The position numbers were made by a program, and so were the translations under genes. Positions 1 through 5,427 of a stretch of 5,556 nt of DNA are shown piece by piece. This DNA comes from UMGS1387 sp045541355 (GTDB lineage Bacteria > Bacillota > Clostridia > Oscillospirales > CAG-382). Within the stretch, counting starts at the first letter, position 1. Each line of letters starts with the position of its first letter. The notes under the pieces are model-generated. The model searched no databases. It was given only the letters and a program-made list of their open reading frames with translations, and had not been told where the DNA came from. Location of the stretch: the NCBI GenBank assembly GCA_045541355.1, contig JAZQIW010000104.1:1-5556 (forward strand), in the 5' to 3' direction.

Positions 1-639
1 AAGCTTTACTTTATGAACGGTCTTCCCACTGAACGCGATGAGGATATCGAAGGAATCGCAAACCTCGGTCATCAGATCGTGGATCTTTATTATAAGAGCC
101 CCGATAAGCCTAAGGGCAGACCCGTTGAGGTTACAATTTCGGTTTCCTGCTTTGTGCCTAAGGCTCATACCCCTTTCCAGTGGTTCGGTCAGGACAGCCT
201 TGAAGAACTTGTCAGAAAACAAAGGCTGCTCGGCTCTTCCATTCATTCGGGTAAAATCAGATATAACTGGCATGAGGCTAAGGTCTCGAGAATCGAAGCC
301 GTCTTCGCAAGAGGCGACAGACGCTTGTCTAAGGCTCTTGAAATAGCTTATAAAAACGGTCAGATTTTCGATGGCTGGGATGAATATTTCTCCTATGACC
401 GCTGGATCTCTTCTATCAATGAGGCCGGTCTTGACCCGTCGTTCTACGCAAACCGTAAAATCGACTTCAATGAAAAACTCCCTTGGGAACATATCGACTG
501 CGGCGTGACTCAAAAGTTCCTCCTCCATGAGGCAAAACAGGCTCAGGCTGAAGTCACTACCCCCGATTGCCTCTCTAAATGCTCCGCCTGCGGTGCCGCT
601 AAATTCGGCGCTACGCTTTGTACAAAACGAAAAATTTAA
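1..639 (+). CDS. B12-binding-type radical SAM protein (TIGR03960-like), C-terminal part
   Basis: Only the last 212 codons are present; the reading frame is open from base 1 (KLYFM-GLPTE), so the gene starts upstream and the ATG at 13 is internal. The piece matches the end of the TIGR03960 radical SAM family: KLYFMNGLPTERDEDIEG closing the radical SAM barrel, then the conserved stretches SVSCFVPKAHTPFQW and HIDCGVTQKFL, and a cysteine-rich tail TPDCLSKCSACG (Cys codons at 568, 580 and 589). The iron-sulfur CxxxCxxC motif of the radical SAM core would lie upstream and is not visible. Family members are usually encoded beside, or fused to, a DUF2344 protein, as here. The reaction is not established. 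Oddly, the partner gene begins about 475 bp downstream, with repeats filling a gap that is often short in relatives. Family call is confident; function is unknown. Confidence 0.88.
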   Translation, partial: KLYFMNGLPTERDEDIEGIANLGHQIVDLYYKSPDKPKGRPVEVTISVSCFVPKAHTPFQWFGQDSLEELVRKQRLLGSSIHSGKIRYNWHEAKVSRIEAVFARGDRRLSKALEIAYKNGQIFDGWDEYFSYDRWISSINEAGLDPSFYANRKIDFNEKLPWEHIDCGVTQKFLLHEAKQAQAEVTTPDCLSKCSACGAAKFGATLCTKRKI

Positions 640-652
640 GGGGTTTTCTCCC

Positions 653-678
653 CCTACTTTTCTTGTAAGAAAAGTAGG
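653..678. other. Perfect short-loop inverted repeat at head of repeat unit 1
   Basis: CCTACTTTTCTT (653-664) and AAGAAAAGTAGG (667-678) are perfect complements separated by only GT. It starts 13 bp after the radical SAM stop codon. It is followed by CAAAAG rather than a T-run, so it is not a textbook intrinsic terminator. The right arm is repeated in copy 2 (809 on) but the left arm is not. A two-base loop is too tight for an ideal RNA hairpin, so in RNA the innermost pair or pairs would open. Confidence 0.75.
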
Positions 679-787
679 CAAAAGAACTTTCAGCATAGCA
701 ACTTTCTTTTTTAGGATATAACCATACCTTTTTCGCTCGATTGCAGCTTCGTTCGGGCAGCATAAACGCAACTGCCCGAACGATTAA
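662..787 (+). repeat. Tandem repeat copy 1 (126 bp), unit E1
   Basis: This copy aligns without gaps to 804-929 at an offset of 142 bp, with 7 mismatches by hand count. Five of these cluster in one short patch around 693-698, and the other two are single changes near 714 and 724. It opens with AAGAAAAGTAGGCAAAAG (from 667) and ends in a stem-loop at 749-783 made of TCGTTCGGGCAG, loop CATAAACGCAA and CTGCCCGAACGA. Including the left arm at 653, the full unit is about 653-783. No coding function is apparent. Confidence 0.9.
749..783 (+). other. Terminal stem-loop of unit E1, loop CATAAACGCAA
   Basis: A 12-bp perfect stem (749-760 with 772-783) encloses an 11-nt loop (761-771). The same 11-nt loop occurs, as its reverse complement, in the 3' repeats at 5309-5319 and 5453-5463, where the stem sequence is completely different. 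The sequence after the stem is TTAAAGG, not a T-run, so ordinary intrinsic termination on the + strand is not well supported. Confidence 0.85.
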
Positions 788-803
788 AGGCTTAATGTAA
801 AAG

Positions 804-929
804 CTTGTAAGAAAAGTAGGCAAAAGAACTTTCAATTTGTCAACTTTCTTTTTTACGATATAACCACACCTTTTTCGCTCGATTGCAGCTTCGTTCGGGC
901 AGCATAAACGCAACTGCCCGAACGATTAA
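804..929 (+). repeat. Tandem repeat copy 2 (126 bp), unit E2
   Basis: Second copy of 662-787, separated from it by 16 bp that contain a small palindrome (ATTAA-AGGC-TTAAT, 783-796, partly overlapping the end of copy 1). The terminal stem-loop lies at 891-925 with the same stem and CATAAACGCAA loop as copy 1. It lacks the complementary left arm CCTACTTTT that precedes copy 1, so the head palindrome cannot form here. That is consistent with tandem duplication of the unit without its left arm. Confidence 0.9.
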
Positions 930-944
930 TAAAAAAATTCGCAC

Positions 945-978
945 TCATTTTGCCCCCAGCCTTAATGGGGCAAAATGA
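945..978. other. Strong stem-loop TCATTTTGCCCC / GGGGCAAAATGA
   Basis: A 12-bp perfect stem with loop CAGCCTTAAT (957-966). On the minus strand it is followed by GTGCGAA and then a run of seven T, so it could act as a weak terminator for leftward transcription; the T-run is set off from the stem by several bases. On the + strand AACGGCAC follows, with no T-run. It is probably the tail hairpin of diverged unit E3. Confidence 0.7.
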
Positions 979-1069
979 AACGGCACTCGAGCAACGAAGG
1001 CAGGATAAAACCTTTCAAAAAAAAGTCCCGTAAATGAAAAGTTCTTTGCGAGCTTTCTTTCAAGAAAGC
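945..1069 (-). repeat. Diverged repeat unit E3 in reverse orientation (candidate)
   Basis: Read on the minus strand, this region repeats the layout of units E1 and E2. It has a short-loop palindrome with arms GCTTTCTT and AAGAAAGC (1052-1069), then TCGCAAAGAACTTTTCA, which resembles AGGCAAAAGAACTTTCA of unit E1. A TTCGTTGCTCGAGTGC segment recalls TTCGCTCGATTGC of unit E1. It ends in a 12-bp perfect stem-loop (945-956 with 967-978) around a 10-nt loop. From AAGAAA to the terminal stem is about 81 nt, against 82-83 nt in E1. Loop sequence and most internal bases differ, so membership rests on architecture and short matches. Confidence 0.5.
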
Positions 1070-1104
1070 GAAAAAAACCGGACAAAAACTAACTAAACCA
1101 ACAT

Positions 1105-1109
1105 GGAGG
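1105..1109 (+). promoter_or_regulatory. Ribosome binding site deciding the DUF2344 start
   Basis: GGAGG lies 5 nt before the ATG at 1115. The in-frame ATG at 1103 overlaps this Shine-Dalgarno sequence and has no good one of its own, so 1115 is the better start. Confidence 0.8.
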
Positions 1110-1114
1110 AAGAT

Positions 1115-1750
1115 ATGTCAAGTCATAGAATACGATTTGCGAAGAGAGGGTCGCTGATATATGTATCGCACCTTGACTTTGCCCATGCATTCACGAGGGC
1201 ATTAAAGAGGGCTGAGCTGCCCATAAAATATTCAGAAGGATTTTCGCCGCATCCGAAGCAGGTCTTTGCGTTGCCGTTATCTGTGGGGATGGTAGGAGAG
1301 AACGAGTTGTGCGACATCACGCTGACGGAGGACTTTACGCACGAAGAGGTAAAGGCACGTCTTGAAGGAGCACTGACAAAGGAGATAGAGATAAAAGAAG
1401 TAACCACGCCCGACATCAAGATGGGAAAGGTAAAGAGTGCGAGGTACGAGCTTATTTTTGAAGGCATTGAAGATAAGAAAGCGGGGATAGAGAACACTCT
1501 TTCAAAGCTTCCGCCGGTAATGAAAACGACGAAAAGCGGCAAAGAGAAAGAGCTTGACGTAGGCAGTATGGTTTACGGGCACGCTGTTGAGAACAAAGAC
1601 GGCAAGACGATTATTACACTTACGCTTGCGGCATCGGGAGACAGCTATCTAAACCCCGAGCTTGTACTCACATCCTTAAGAAGCACAGGGGTAATGATTC
1701 CCGACGAATACGATATAACAAGAACAGACATACTTTTTGAAACCAAGTAA
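1115..1750 (+). CDS. DUF2344 / TIGR03936 radical SAM-linked protein
   Basis: The gene encodes 211 residues from the ATG at 1115; an upstream in-frame ATG at 1103 would add four residues but sits on the ribosome binding site. The N-terminal half carries the hallmark run of the family: RIRFAKRGSLIYVSHLD (about residues 5-21), then YSEGFSPHPK (39-48) and LPLSVGM (53-59). The C-terminal half is less conserved. The family is found next to, or fused with, TIGR03960 radical SAM proteins, often near RNase G/E and ribosomal protein genes. That has prompted a suspected RNA- or ribosome-related role, but no reaction is established. Here the partner is upstream across the repeat-filled gap, and mnmG follows after 12 bp, so co-transcription with mnmG is likely. 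Codons lean to AGG/GGG/ATA/GTA/TCG, unlike the upstream gene. No membrane segment is seen. Confidence 0.88.
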   Translation: MSSHRIRFAKRGSLIYVSHLDFAHAFTRALKRAELPIKYSEGFSPHPKQVFALPLSVGMVGENELCDITLTEDFTHEEVKARLEGALTKEIEIKEVTTPDIKMGKVKSARYELIFEGIEDKKAGIENTLSKLPPVMKTTKSGKEKELDVGSMVYGHAVENKDGKTIITLTLAASGDSYLNPELVLTSLRSTGVMIPDEYDITRTDILFETK

Positions 1751-1762
1751 AGAAGGAATTAT

Positions 1763-3634
1763 ATGGAATACATAGCAGGAAGCATAGACGTTGCCGTTAT
1801 CGGAGCAGGTCACGCAGGAATAGAAGCCGCCCTTGCCTGTGCACGTCTCGGTTGCAAGACCGTCCTATTCACAATAAATCTCGACGCTGTCGGCAATATG
1901 CCGTGTAACCCGTCAATCGGAGGCTCAGGCAAGGGGCATCTTGTGTGTGAGCTTGATGCACTTGGCGGAGAAATGGGAAAGGTTGCGGACATGGTTTGTA
2001 TGCAGAGCCGTTTGCTTAACAGGGGCAAGGGGCCTGCGGTACATTCGCTGAGAATGCAGGCTGACCGTTCAAAATACAAGGTTCTGATGAAAAAGGCGAT
2101 AGAAGAAACACAAAATCTCACCCTTCGTCAGGCAGAAATTGTTGATATCAGAAGAGACGGAGAAAACTGGCTTGCGGTTACAAAATACGGGGCAGTATGG
2201 CAGACACGCACAGTCATAATATGCTCAGGTACATACCTTGAAGGCAAAATCATTGTCGGCGATGTCAGCTTTGAGGGAGGCCCCGACGGAATGTTTGCGG
2301 CGGTGGGGCTTACGGATTCACTGAAAAAGCTTGGCGTTCCCATGCTGAGATTCAAAACGGGTACACCCGTCAGAATTCATGCCGATTCCGTTGACTTCAG
2401 CCTTCTTGAAAGACAGGATTCGGATGAAATACCCGAGCATTTTTCCTCGGAAACCGTGGACTTTGAGCAAAATCTCACATCGCTTCCCTGCTACGTCTGC
2501 TACACCAACGAAAAAACCCATGAAATAATCCGAAATAATATCCACCGTTCGCCTCTTTATTCGGGCAAGATTTCAGGCGTCGGTCCCCGTTACTGTCCGA
2601 GTATCGAGGATAAGGTTATGCGCTTTGCCGACAAGGACAGACATCAGCTCTTTATTGAGCCGTTGGGCTTTGACACCAAGGAGCTTTACCTTCAGGGCTT
2701 TTCATCATCCCTTCCGGAGGATGTTCAGCTTGAAATGCTTCACTCAATAAAGGGTCTTGAAAATGCCGTTGTTATGCGTATAGGCTATGCAATTGAATAT
2801 GACTGCTGTGACCCCCTCTCGCTTAAGGCAAGTCTTGAATTTAAGGATTTCCCGGGTCTTTTCGGTGCAGGTCAGTTCAACGGAACCTCCGGCTATGAGG
2901 AGGCGGCAGTGCAAGGTCTTGTTGCCGGTGTAAACGCCGCGCGGTACTGCAAGGGAATGGAGCCTTTTACGCTGTCGAGAGATTCATCATATATAGGCAC
3001 CCTTATTGATGACCTTACAACAAAAGGCACGAACGAGCCATACAGAATTATGACAAGCCGTTCGGAATACAGACTCCTTTTAAGGCAAGATAACGCCGAC
3101 AGACGCCTGACTCCGATAGGACATGAAATCGGTCTTATAGATGATGAACGCTATTCGCGTTTTCTTGTAAAAAAAGAAATGATAGACAAAGAGGTCGAAA
3201 GAATAAGTGCCATTCACGTGGGACCTTCGGAAACGCTGCTTAAAATCCTAAAGGAGCATGATTCCACACCCATCACCAACGGCATCAGCCTTTCCGAGCT
3301 TTTGCGCCGTCCCGAGCTTGACTATGAGAGCCTTAAGGATGTTGATCCTACTCGCCCCGATGACCTTCCGAGAAAGGTTCGGGAAGCAGTAGAGATTGAA
3401 ATAAAATACGAGGGATATATAAAGCGTCAAATCAGGGATGCCGAGCGATTCAGAAAGCTTGAGAATAAAAAAATCCCCGAGGACACGGATTATTTTGCAA
3501 TTACAGGTATACGCGCCGAAACAAAACAGAAGCTTTCTAAAATAAGACCGCAAAGCATCGGTCAGGCATCGAGAATATCAGGCGTCAGTCCGTCGGATAT
3601 TCAGGTGCTTATGATATACTTCGGTATTATTTGA
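1763..3634 (+). CDS. mnmG: MnmG (GidA), tRNA U34 cmnm5 modification enzyme, FAD subunit
   Basis: The 623-residue product is close to the usual MnmG length (about 629 in E. coli). With MnmE it installs the carboxymethylaminomethyl group on C5 of wobble U34 in tRNAs reading NNR codons, using FAD, NADH, a methylene-folate carbon and glycine; it acts in the cytosol. Visible landmarks are the FAD-binding dinucleotide motif GAGHAG (14-19), MPCNPSIGGSGKGHL with conserved Cys48, NRGKGPAV..LRMQADR, GPRYCPSIEDK with conserved Cys278, FNGTSGYEEAAVQG in the second FAD-contact region, and TKGTNEPYRIMTSRSEYRLLLRQDNAD. The C-terminal helical domain that contacts MnmE and tRNA is complete (YEGYIKRQ...DYFAITGI...QASRISGVSPSDI). 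AGAAGGA lies 5 nt before the ATG. No lesions are seen. Neither mnmE nor rsmG, its common neighbours, is in the window; the upstream DUF2344 gene is 12 bp away. Confidence 0.98.
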   Translation: MEYIAGSIDVAVIGAGHAGIEAALACARLGCKTVLFTINLDAVGNMPCNPSIGGSGKGHLVCELDALGGEMGKVADMVCMQSRLLNRGKGPAVHSLRMQADRSKYKVLMKKAIEETQNLTLRQAEIVDIRRDGENWLAVTKYGAVWQTRTVIICSGTYLEGKIIVGDVSFEGGPDGMFAAVGLTDSLKKLGVPMLRFKTGTPVRIHADSVDFSLLERQDSDEIPEHFSSETVDFEQNLTSLPCYVCYTNEKTHEIIRNNIHRSPLYSGKISGVGPRYCPSIEDKVMRFADKDRHQLFIEPLGFDTKELYLQGFSSSLPEDVQLEMLHSIKGLENAVVMRIGYAIEYDCCDPLSLKASLEFKDFPGLFGAGQFNGTSGYEEAAVQGLVAGVNAARYCKGMEPFTLSRDSSYIGTLIDDLTTKGTNEPYRIMTSRSEYRLLLRQDNADRRLTPIGHEIGLIDDERYSRFLVKKEMIDKEVERISAIHVGPSETLLKILKEHDSTPITNGISLSELLRRPELDYESLKDVDPTRPDDLPRKVREAVEIEIKYEGYIKRQIRDAERFRKLENKKIPEDTDYFAITGIRAETKQKLSKIRPQSIGQASRISGVSPSDIQVLMIYFGII

Positions 3635-3660
3635 TGCCTTTACCCATCCACACAGTATAA

Positions 3661-3665
3661 AGGAG
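3661..3665 (+). promoter_or_regulatory. Ribosome binding site supporting a GTG start
   Basis: AGGAG sits 7 nt before GTG at 3673. The first in-frame ATG (3721) has no Shine-Dalgarno sequence, and starting there would remove 16 residues, so GTG is preferred. Confidence 0.7.
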
Positions 3666-3672
3666 ATTTTTT

Positions 3673-4317
3673 GTGATTTATACAACTTATAAGCAACTGT
3701 CAGAACGTCACAATTCAATAATGAGCTCCTATAAAAGCACCGTTCCCTTCTATAACAGAGGATGGGAAAGATGTGTATTTCGCTGTGTGCTCTTTCTGGT
3801 TTGGTGCTTTGTTTGGCTTGAGTCGGGAGTCAGATATGTAAACCTTGACTATGTCTATTATGATATGACAGACACAAGATTGATTGTTGTGCCAATGATG
3901 ATTTCGCTGCTCGGCATATGGATTTTCAAGCCCTATAAGCTGTGGACAGAAAGAACCTATTTTGGCAAAATTGAGCGTATTGACAAGCAGAATGCAATTG
4001 TTATAAAAAAAGACGAAAAAGGCATGAAGGTAATCGTTAAAAAGCTGAGAAGCGCGGTTTATGCAGGCACAAATGTGTTGACAATAAGAAGAAGCGACGG
4101 AAAGCTTGTTCAAAGGTCTGTTCCTAATCTTTTGCATTTTGACAGCATATATGACCTTGACACCTCGGTTTCGGTAGTGTGCGGTGTAAAGTTTCCCGTT
4201 CCAATGAATAAAGAGGTGTTCCCGAAGGGCAATTGCTTTTGCACAAAATGCGGCTCCTTTGAGCAGCCTGAATATAAACGATGCAGTATGTGCCACTCGC
4301 TTTTGTGGTATAAATGA
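3673..4317 (+). CDS. Unrecognised two-TM protein with C-terminal zinc ribbon
   Basis: The product is 214 residues from a GTG start. I do not recognise the family. After about 32 polar residues come two hydrophobic segments likely to span the membrane: about 34-49 (CVFRCVLFLVWCFVWL) and about 69-85 (RLIVVPMMISLLGIWIF), joined by a short loop rich in Tyr and Asp. A basic segment follows (KPYKLWTERTYFGK), then a soluble region of roughly 80 residues alternating like beta strands (KIERIDKQNAIVIKK, GMKVIVKKL, VLTIRR). The C-terminus is a likely zinc ribbon with C190, C193, C204 and C207 (CxxC-x10-CxxC); an extra Cys is at 188. By the positive-inside tendency both ends would face the cytoplasm. It begins 38 bp after mnmG and ends 11 bp before the next gene's preferred start, so co-expression with the acyltransferase-like gene is likely. 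Reality of the gene is well supported; function is open. Confidence 0.8.
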   Translation: MIYTTYKQLSERHNSIMSSYKSTVPFYNRGWERCVFRCVLFLVWCFVWLESGVRYVNLDYVYYDMTDTRLIVVPMMISLLGIWIFKPYKLWTERTYFGKIERIDKQNAIVIKKDEKGMKVIVKKLRSAVYAGTNVLTIRRSDGKLVQRSVPNLLHFDSIYDLDTSVSVVCGVKFPVPMNKEVFPKGNCFCTKCGSFEQPEYKRCSMCHSLLWYK

Positions 4318-4318
4318 C

Positions 4319-4323
4319 GGAGG
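4319..4323 (+). promoter_or_regulatory. Ribosome binding site deciding the acyltransferase start
   Basis: GGAGG lies 5 nt before the ATG at 4329. An in-frame ATG at 4314 overlaps the previous stop codon (ATGA) but would place this Shine-Dalgarno sequence inside the gene, so 4329 is preferred. Confidence 0.75.
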
Positions 4324-4328
4324 CAAAA

Positions 4329-5159
4329 ATGAAAGACTTCTATGAAAGGCTCATAGAAAAGGCGGGCTTTGACAGTGCCCTTGTTCTTGGTGCCCTCAAC
4401 TTTTCAAAATCGCTTGATATGCCGCAGCTTTCCCGCCTGTTTTTCGACACAACCCCCTATAAGATAGAAAATGGCGGCGTGTTGTTTTTTGAAGATGCCT
4501 TCTATCCGTATGATTTTTTTGGAAAGCTGAAAACCCTCGCGCTTTCGCCCGAGGTTTCCTCGCTCTATATCTATGTTTCGCTTCTTGAAAGGTCGCTTTG
4601 TGATTTCACTTCGAGAATTGAAAATACAGAGGTCTTTTTTGAGACTTCAAAACGTATTTGGGAAGCAGCAAAGGAATACCACGCCCAAAACGGATATTAC
4701 GGTCTTTACGACTACCACTTTCTCGCCAACTACGTTCGGACAAATATCCTGAGGCTTGGTGCTTTTGAATATCAGCTCGGCTTGTTTGACGGCAAAAAGG
4801 CAATTATGCTTCATGTTCCCGATAAGGCATCAATGGAAAAGGAGAATAGGCTTTTCTCCTACCGCCTTGCCCGTCAGTATTTCGGACAATATCCCATAGT
4901 CGGAGATAGCTGGCTGCTGTTCAAAGAGCATAAAAAAATGCTGCCCGAGAACAGCAGCATTGTGTCTTTCTTTGATGATTTTGATATCGTCTCCGCCTAC
5001 GAAACATACGATTATTCCGAGCTTTTTCATGTTTTCGGCAGACTAAAGGATTTCTCTTATGAAAATTTGCCAAAAGAAACGTCGCTTCAGAGGGCTTATG
5101 CCGAAAGGGTTAAAAACAGTCTCCCGATAGGCTCGGGGGTTGGAATACTTAAATACTAA
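4329..5159 (+). CDS. GNAT-like acyltransferase-domain protein (NAT_N + GNAT_C type)
   Basis: The product is 276 residues from the ATG at 4329, or 281 from the ATG at 4314. The C-terminal half fits the GNAT-like C-terminal domain family annotated as 'acyltransferase domain-containing protein': LRLGAFEYQL (141-150), LHVPDKASM (161-169), an SYRLARQYFG helix (177-186), SWLLFKE (194-200), LPENSSIVSF (205-214) and the terminal signature LPKETSLQRAYAERVKNSLP then GSGVGIL (about 247-273). The N-terminal 130 residues are probably the paired helical NAT_N domain. It is recognised from memory of family motifs, not by a search. Substrate and acyl donor are unknown; a cytosolic location is expected because no signal peptide or membrane segment is seen. 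It follows the membrane/zinc-ribbon gene by 11 bp. A hairpin begins 5 bp after its stop codon. Confidence 0.72.
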   Translation: MKDFYERLIEKAGFDSALVLGALNFSKSLDMPQLSRLFFDTTPYKIENGGVLFFEDAFYPYDFFGKLKTLALSPEVSSLYIYVSLLERSLCDFTSRIENTEVFFETSKRIWEAAKEYHAQNGYYGLYDYHFLANYVRTNILRLGAFEYQLGLFDGKKAIMLHVPDKASMEKENRLFSYRLARQYFGQYPIVGDSWLLFKEHKKMLPENSSIVSFFDDFDIVSAYETYDYSELFHVFGRLKDFSYENLPKETSLQRAYAERVKNSLPIGSGVGILKY

Positions 5160-5164
5160 AAAAT

Positions 5165-5197
5165 ATTCGCCCATGTCGCTATTTTGCATGGGCGAAT
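5165..5197 (+). terminator. Stem-loop after acyltransferase gene, possible terminator
   Basis: A perfect 11-bp stem, ATTCGCCCATG (5165-5175) with CATGGGCGAAT (5187-5197), encloses an 11-nt loop. It starts 5 bp after the stop codon and is preceded by an A-run. The following TGTTGTAAT is only weakly T-rich, so termination efficiency is doubtful. On the minus strand the loop reads CAAAATAGCGA, matching CATAAACGCAA of the repeat family at 7 of 11 positions. It may therefore be the tail hairpin of a diverged unit (E4) serving as a terminator. Confidence 0.5.
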
Positions 5198-5275
5198 TGT
5201 TGTAATCGAGAGCGTTTTGCTTTTATTGCACCAAAAAAGAACGTGCTAAATTCTTTTTTCTTTTTACTTTTCCGT
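5165..5275 (-). repeat. Diverged repeat unit E4 in reverse orientation (candidate)
   Basis: On the minus strand the unit reads an A-rich head (GGAAAAGTAAAAAGAAAAAA, from about 5273) and then, roughly 78 nt further, the 11-bp/11-nt stem-loop at 5165-5197. The bases upstream of its head (GCGAACAGTACG) resemble those upstream of the next unit's head (GGCTAACCGTTC). A short complementary left arm (ACTTT/AAAGT) is also present. Spacing, orientation and loop length fit the family, but sequence identity is low. Confidence 0.4.
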
Positions 5276-5283
5276 ACTGTTCG

Positions 5284-5412
5284 CAAAGTTTGCTGTGAGC
5301 TTGTGTTGTTGCGTTTATGCAACACAAGCGGTGCTTCTCTCGGGCATCCGAGATTGGTTTAAATTCTAAGATGTAGTCCCGAATTCTTTTCTTTTTTGCT
5401 TACTTTTTTCTT
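5284..5412 (-). repeat. Tandem repeat copy A (129 bp), unit E5
   Basis: This copy aligns without gaps to 5428-5556 at an offset of 144 bp, with 4 mismatches by hand count. On the minus strand it starts with AAGAAAAAAGTAAGCAAAA, the counterpart of the head of units E1/E2, and has an internal hairpin TCTCGG-ATGC-CCGAGA (5338-5353). It ends in a 10-bp stem-loop (5299-5329) with loop CATAAACGCAA. A left arm for the head, AAAGTAAGC on the + strand (5429-5437), pairs with GCTTACTTT (5398-5406). Confidence 0.9.
5299..5329 (-). other. Terminal stem-loop of unit E5, loop CATAAACGCAA
   Basis: GCTTGTGTTG (5299-5308) and CAACACAAGC (5320-5329) form a perfect 10-bp stem around an 11-nt loop. Read on the minus strand the loop is exactly the CATAAACGCAA of units E1 and E2, while the stem is unrelated to theirs. 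An alternative slipped fold with GTTGC/GCAAC innermost is also possible. Confidence 0.85.
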
Positions 5413-5427
5413 TTAAGAACGGTTAGC

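Larger units (their letters stand above)
640..1102. other. Gene-free intergenic stretch filled with repeats
   Basis: No convincing gene lies in this 463-bp gap. It holds a short-loop palindrome (653-678), two tandem 126-bp repeat copies (662-787 and 804-929), a strong stem-loop (945-978) and a second short-loop palindrome (1052-1069). The last two look like the two ends of a diverged, oppositely oriented member of the same repeat family. The order of units is therefore forward, forward, reverse. I could not identify a convincing sigma-A promoter for the downstream DUF2344 gene. Confidence 0.8.

Noticed and set aside
611..913. 100-codon open frame on the minus strand across the repeats
   Set aside because: It spans the tandem repeats, encodes the same repeat twice (CCPNEAAIERKRC-like and LPERSCNRAKKV-like), overlaps the radical SAM stop and has no recognisable domain. 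It is best explained as repeat DNA that happens to be open.
662..929. Insertion sequence with transposase
   Set aside because: There is no transposase frame, and the unit is only about 126 bp. A non-autonomous element remains possible, but no target-site duplication could be recognised.
640..1102. Promoter for the DUF2344-mnmG transcript
   Set aside because: Several AT-rich strings exist, but no TTGACA/TATAAT-like pair with 16-18-bp spacing stood out, so I did not call one.
3715..4326. 203-codon open frame antisense to the membrane/zinc-ribbon gene
   Set aside because: The + strand frame has a good ribosome binding site, membrane segments, a CxxC-CxxC ribbon and close spacing with its neighbours; the antisense frame has none of these.
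5221..5280. Rho-independent terminator from the T-runs at 5251-5270
   Set aside because: The T-runs are not directly preceded by a GC-rich stem; they look like the reverse of the A-rich heads of repeat units.
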